Positions 14,618 through 16,984 of a stretch of 16,984 nt of DNA are shown one piece after another. The notes under the pieces are model-generated. The model worked only from the letters and a program-made list of their open reading frames with translations, did not search any database and was not told the origin of the DNA. This DNA comes from Eubacterium sp. CAG:252 (GTDB lineage: Bacteria; Bacillota; Clostridia; Lachnospirales; Lachnospiraceae). The translations under genes and the position numbers were made by a program. Position 1 is the first letter of the stretch; each line of letters starts with the position of its first letter. Location: the NCBI GenBank assembly GCA_000436535.1, contig FR886326.1:17287-34270 (forward strand), in the 5' to 3' direction.

Positions 14618-16096
14618 TTATGCCTTCGACTGCTTCTTTCTTCCAGTCAGGAAGGCTACAAGATATATGACTATAACAAGCACTATTGCAAAGCACATCC
14701 ATCCAATTAATACAGGAAGTGGCTGTTTTGCAAATATATCATAATATCCTTTTATGTAGACAACAGTTATTACAAGTGGAAGTATGTATGTCATATACTT
14801 TCTTACCCATAAAGGCAGCTTTATACCTTCACCAGTATCGACTTCTTTGATAAAGTTGTCAAATCCCCAACCATTCTTTTTCGTACAGAACAGCACCATA
14901 ACAAGACTTCCAAGAGGAAGCAGGTTATAAGATACGAGGAAGTCCTCAAGATCCATAACTGTAGAACCAGCGCCTATTGGCTGAAAACCCGATAATACGT
15001 TGAAACCAAGAATTGCTGGTATTGAAAGTATTATTATTGCAACTATGTTGATAGTTACAGCCTTTGAGCGCTTGCACTCAGTTATATCCATCCACACAGC
15101 TATTATTTCTTCAAATACGGCTATTATAGTTGAAAGTGCCGCAAACGACATAAATACGAAGAATAAAAATCCCCATACTCTTCCACCTGCCATATTGTTA
15201 AATACATTTGGCAGAGTTATAAATAATAATGAAGGACCGCTGTCAGGATTAACGCCATATGAAAAGCATGCAGGAATAATGATAAATCCTGCCATAAGAG
15301 CTACAAATGTATCAAGCAGTACAATGCTTATCGCTTCTCCTGTAAGTGAGCGCTTTTTATCAAGGTAGCTTCCGAATATTTCCATAGCACCCATACCGAT
15401 ACTCAGCGTGAAAAATGCGTGTGTCATAGCGGCAAATACGGCTTCACCGATACCAGACTGCTTTACAAGCTCAACATTAGGTACAAGATAGAACTTAATA
15501 CCTACGGATGCATTTGGCAGGGCAAATGAGTGGATAGCAAGTATTACTATCAATCCAAGCAGAAGTGACATAACAACCTTTGTTATACGCTCAACACCAT
15601 TCTGTAATCCAAGTGCGCACACGCCGAATGCAAGTAATATGGCGATTATGGCAAAAAACATCATAGAACCGGGATTACCGAGCATATTATTGAATGTTTC
15701 TTTTATTCCGTCAGCATTAAGTCCGGCAAGCTTTCCGGACAGTTCAAGGTAAGCATAATAAAACATCCATCCGCCGACCATTGTGTAGAACATCATAAGT
15801 ATGTATGAGCCGATAATTCCCATCCACTTAAGTCTGTGCCAGTTAGTTCCTTTCTTTTCAAGTACTTCAAATGCTTTGCCGATACCTTTACGGCTGGCTC
15901 TTCCGACTGAGAATTCACATATCAGGATAGGCAGGCCAAGAAGTGCAAGGAATATGACGTACATAACGATAAATGCTGCACCGCCGTACATACCACATAT
16001 ATATGGAAACTTCCATACATTGCCAAGTCCAATAGCACACCCTGCCGACACAAGAATAAATCCCAGTCTCGAACCGAATTGTTCTCTTTCTTTCAT
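14618..16096 (-). CDS. Sodium-dependent transporter of the SNF (neurotransmitter:sodium symporter) family
   Basis: This 492-residue protein with 11-12 membrane helices belongs to the bacterial LeuT/MhsT-like sodium symporters, which import amino acids, often tryptophan, leucine or other hydrophobic ones. The first helix carries the family block GCAIGLGNVWKFPY (19-32) followed by GGAAF, where sodium and substrate bind in an unwound helix. Bacterial members near 450-500 residues with 11 helices are common, so the length is normal. The ATG at 16096 has AAAGGA about 12 bases upstream, somewhat far, but no closer start exists. It is a single gene, facing the cofactor gene across the repeat-rich gap. 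No clear promoter is seen upstream; a TATAAA at about 16190 lacks a good -35. The substrate is not predictable here. Confidence 0.9.
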   Translation of the reverse strand: MKEREQFGSRLGFILVSAGCAIGLGNVWKFPYICGMYGGAAFIVMYVIFLALLGLPILICEFSVGRASRKGIGKAFEVLEKKGTNWHRLKWMGIIGSYILMMFYTMVGGWMFYYAYLELSGKLAGLNADGIKETFNNMLGNPGSMMFFAIIAILLAFGVCALGLQNGVERITKVVMSLLLGLIVILAIHSFALPNASVGIKFYLVPNVELVKQSGIGEAVFAAMTHAFFTLSIGMGAMEIFGSYLDKKRSLTGEAISIVLLDTFVALMAGFIIIPACFSYGVNPDSGPSLLFITLPNVFNNMAGGRVWGFLFFVFMSFAALSTIIAVFEEIIAVWMDITECKRSKAVTINIVAIIILSIPAILGFNVLSGFQPIGAGSTVMDLEDFLVSYNLLPLGSLVMVLFCTKKNGWGFDNFIKEVDTGEGIKLPLWVRKYMTYILPLVITVVYIKGYYDIFAKQPLPVLIGWMCFAIVLVIVIYLVAFLTGRKKQSKA

Positions 16097-16449
16097 AAGT
16101 TAATAAGTTCCTTTTCTATTGTTTTATATTGTTGATGTCAGAATTAAAATGTAATTTTCCTGACTGATTTATATGAATTGTTTCATAATTTTGTAATTCA
16201 TACAATCCTTTCGCACTTTAAATTTCTAAAATGCAATAGCATATAATTGCTTATTTATAGTTATCATATTAAAATAAACGACATTTGGGTACTTTATTGC
16301 TGCATCTGAATTATTATAATAAAAATTGTTTATTACATAATCCCGCAATATTTATACATAGCCTATCTAATAACTATATACAAAGCCATATAAAAATTAT
16401 TATATAATATAATTGCTAATTAGTCACTAACAAAATTCAGAAACTTATA
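16097..16449. other. AT-rich upstream region of the SNF transporter gene
   Basis: No ORF worth calling. A small stem (GTCAG at 16137-16141 with CTGAC at 16160-16164, plus an inner AATTA/TAATT) lies in the leader of the SNF gene, and a 12-base palindrome TTATTATAATAA lies at 16311-16322. No convincing -35/-10 pair or terminator was found. The right end meets the broken transposase. Confidence 0.5.
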
Positions 16450-16941
16450 TTAATCTGGGGATGAATCCATATTTGTCACAATAAATGTATATATGTAAGT
16501 CATCTGATTCTCAGGTTTCTCTACCTTACAGACAACACGTCTTTCGTAAGGCCAAGAGGCTGCCTGATACATGAATTCGCCATAAACTACAGCATAGTCA
16601 ACTTTGTTTTCTCTTGTGATATCATCAAGCTCATCAACCAGATATTCATACAAAATAGGCTGGAGAAAATCAACTACACCAGTGCATGAATACCTGGTTC
16701 CGTCTCTTAGCTGGATTTTAATTAAATCACCTGTTATTCCATCATAGCAGACAAGTGGATAATATACATTGCTTTGAAAATGAAAGTTAAAGGCTCTTCC
16801 TTCCTGTTTGCTATAAGCTTCAAGAAGTGCATCGCACTTCCTGGATAATAAAAAAGGATATTCTGCCAATGGAAAAATTATTGATATATTAGAATACGCG
16901 AGACGGGTGCCAAGAGGTCCGGTGGACCTCTGTATTGGCAC
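16450..16941 (-). pseudogene. Broken IS1380-family transposase
   Basis: A 163-codon open stretch resembles IS1380-type DDE transposases in pieces. Residues about 36-105 (LEAYSKQEGRAFNFHF, YYPLVCYDGITGDL, then a VDFLQPIL helix) match the region after the first catalytic Asp. Residues 109-160 (NKVDYAVVYGEFMYQAASW, RRVVCKVEKP, YTFIVTNM) match a region normally about 50-60 residues further on. The part between, which carries the RGDSGFA-type catalytic segment, is missing, as are the N-terminal DNA-binding part and the C-terminal third, where a TAA ends the frame after SSPD. The GTG at 16941 and first 20 codons come from the unrelated stem-loop module at the right edge. The protein cannot be active. 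The comparison is from memory of the family. Confidence 0.7.
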
Positions 16942-16963
16942 GACCGAAGGGCGCTTTAGCGCT
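16907..16963. repeat. GC-rich double stem-loop module at the right edge
   Basis: GTGCCAA plus GAGGTCC (16907-16920) pairs with GGACCTC plus TTGGCAC (16924-16930 and 16935-16941): 14 bp with a GGT loop and a four-base TGTA bulge on one side. A second stem, AGGGCGC/GCGCTCT with a TTTA loop (about 16948-16963), follows. The block is clearly richer in G+C than its surroundings and borders the transposase remnant. It could be a dispersed palindromic repeat, an IS end or part of a structured RNA continuing past the window. It does not fold as a tRNA. Confidence 0.5.
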
Positions 16964-16984
16964 CTGAGAAATCGAACCCATACT

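Noticed and set aside
16941..16984. tRNA gene on the minus strand suggested by GGGTTCGATTTC at the right edge
   Set aside because: The bases around TTCGA do not form a T-arm stem, and no acceptor or anticodon arm can be built from the visible sequence.

Overview
The window is about 17 kb of low-GC DNA that looks like a gut Firmicute of the order Clostridia, most likely a Lachnospiraceae relative (Roseburia, Agathobacter or Lachnospira type). This rests on AT-rich intergenic DNA, strong GGAG-type ribosome binding sites, sigma-A promoters, a clostridial molybdenum hydroxylase set and an IS1380-type transposase remnant. The genus is inference.

Layout. 1-18 is the first few codons of a leftward gene cut by the window edge. 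131-1414 is a leftward O-acetylhomoserine sulfhydrylase (MetY type). 1634-2536 is a rightward EamA/DMT transporter with a clear promoter. 2614-2869 is a 256-bp element with perfect 20-bp terminal inverted repeats and nested internal hairpins; it is the most unusual object in the window. 8985 down to 2863 is a leftward operon: FAD, 2Fe-2S and molybdopterin subunits of a xanthine-dehydrogenase-type hydroxylase, then xanthine phosphoribosyltransferase (with its own promoter), an NhaC-family antiporter and a small one-helix membrane protein. The stop codon of the small protein lies inside the inverted repeat of the 256-bp element.

Divergently, from overlapping promoters at 9025-9075, runs a rightward operon (9110-14139). 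It encodes an iron/B12/molybdate-type ABC importer (lipoprotein, FecCD permease, ATPase) followed by a fusion of a THEP1-like NTPase with a MobA/MocA-like molybdenum cofactor nucleotidyltransferase. The two operons make a coherent unit. The importer probably brings in molybdate or tungstate, the fusion protein probably matures the cofactor, the hydroxylase uses it on a purine-like substrate, and Xpt recovers xanthine as XMP. Substrates of the importer, hydroxylase and antiporter are inferred from context.

14140-14617 is a convergent gap with nested inverted repeats, a promoter and a possible 38-codon ORF whose ribosome binding site is folded into a hairpin. 14618-16096 is a leftward SNF-family sodium symporter. 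16097-16449 is its AT-rich upstream region. 16450-16941 is a broken IS1380-family transposase, and the right edge holds a GC-rich stem-loop module. No rRNA, tRNA, CRISPR array or intact mobile element was seen.
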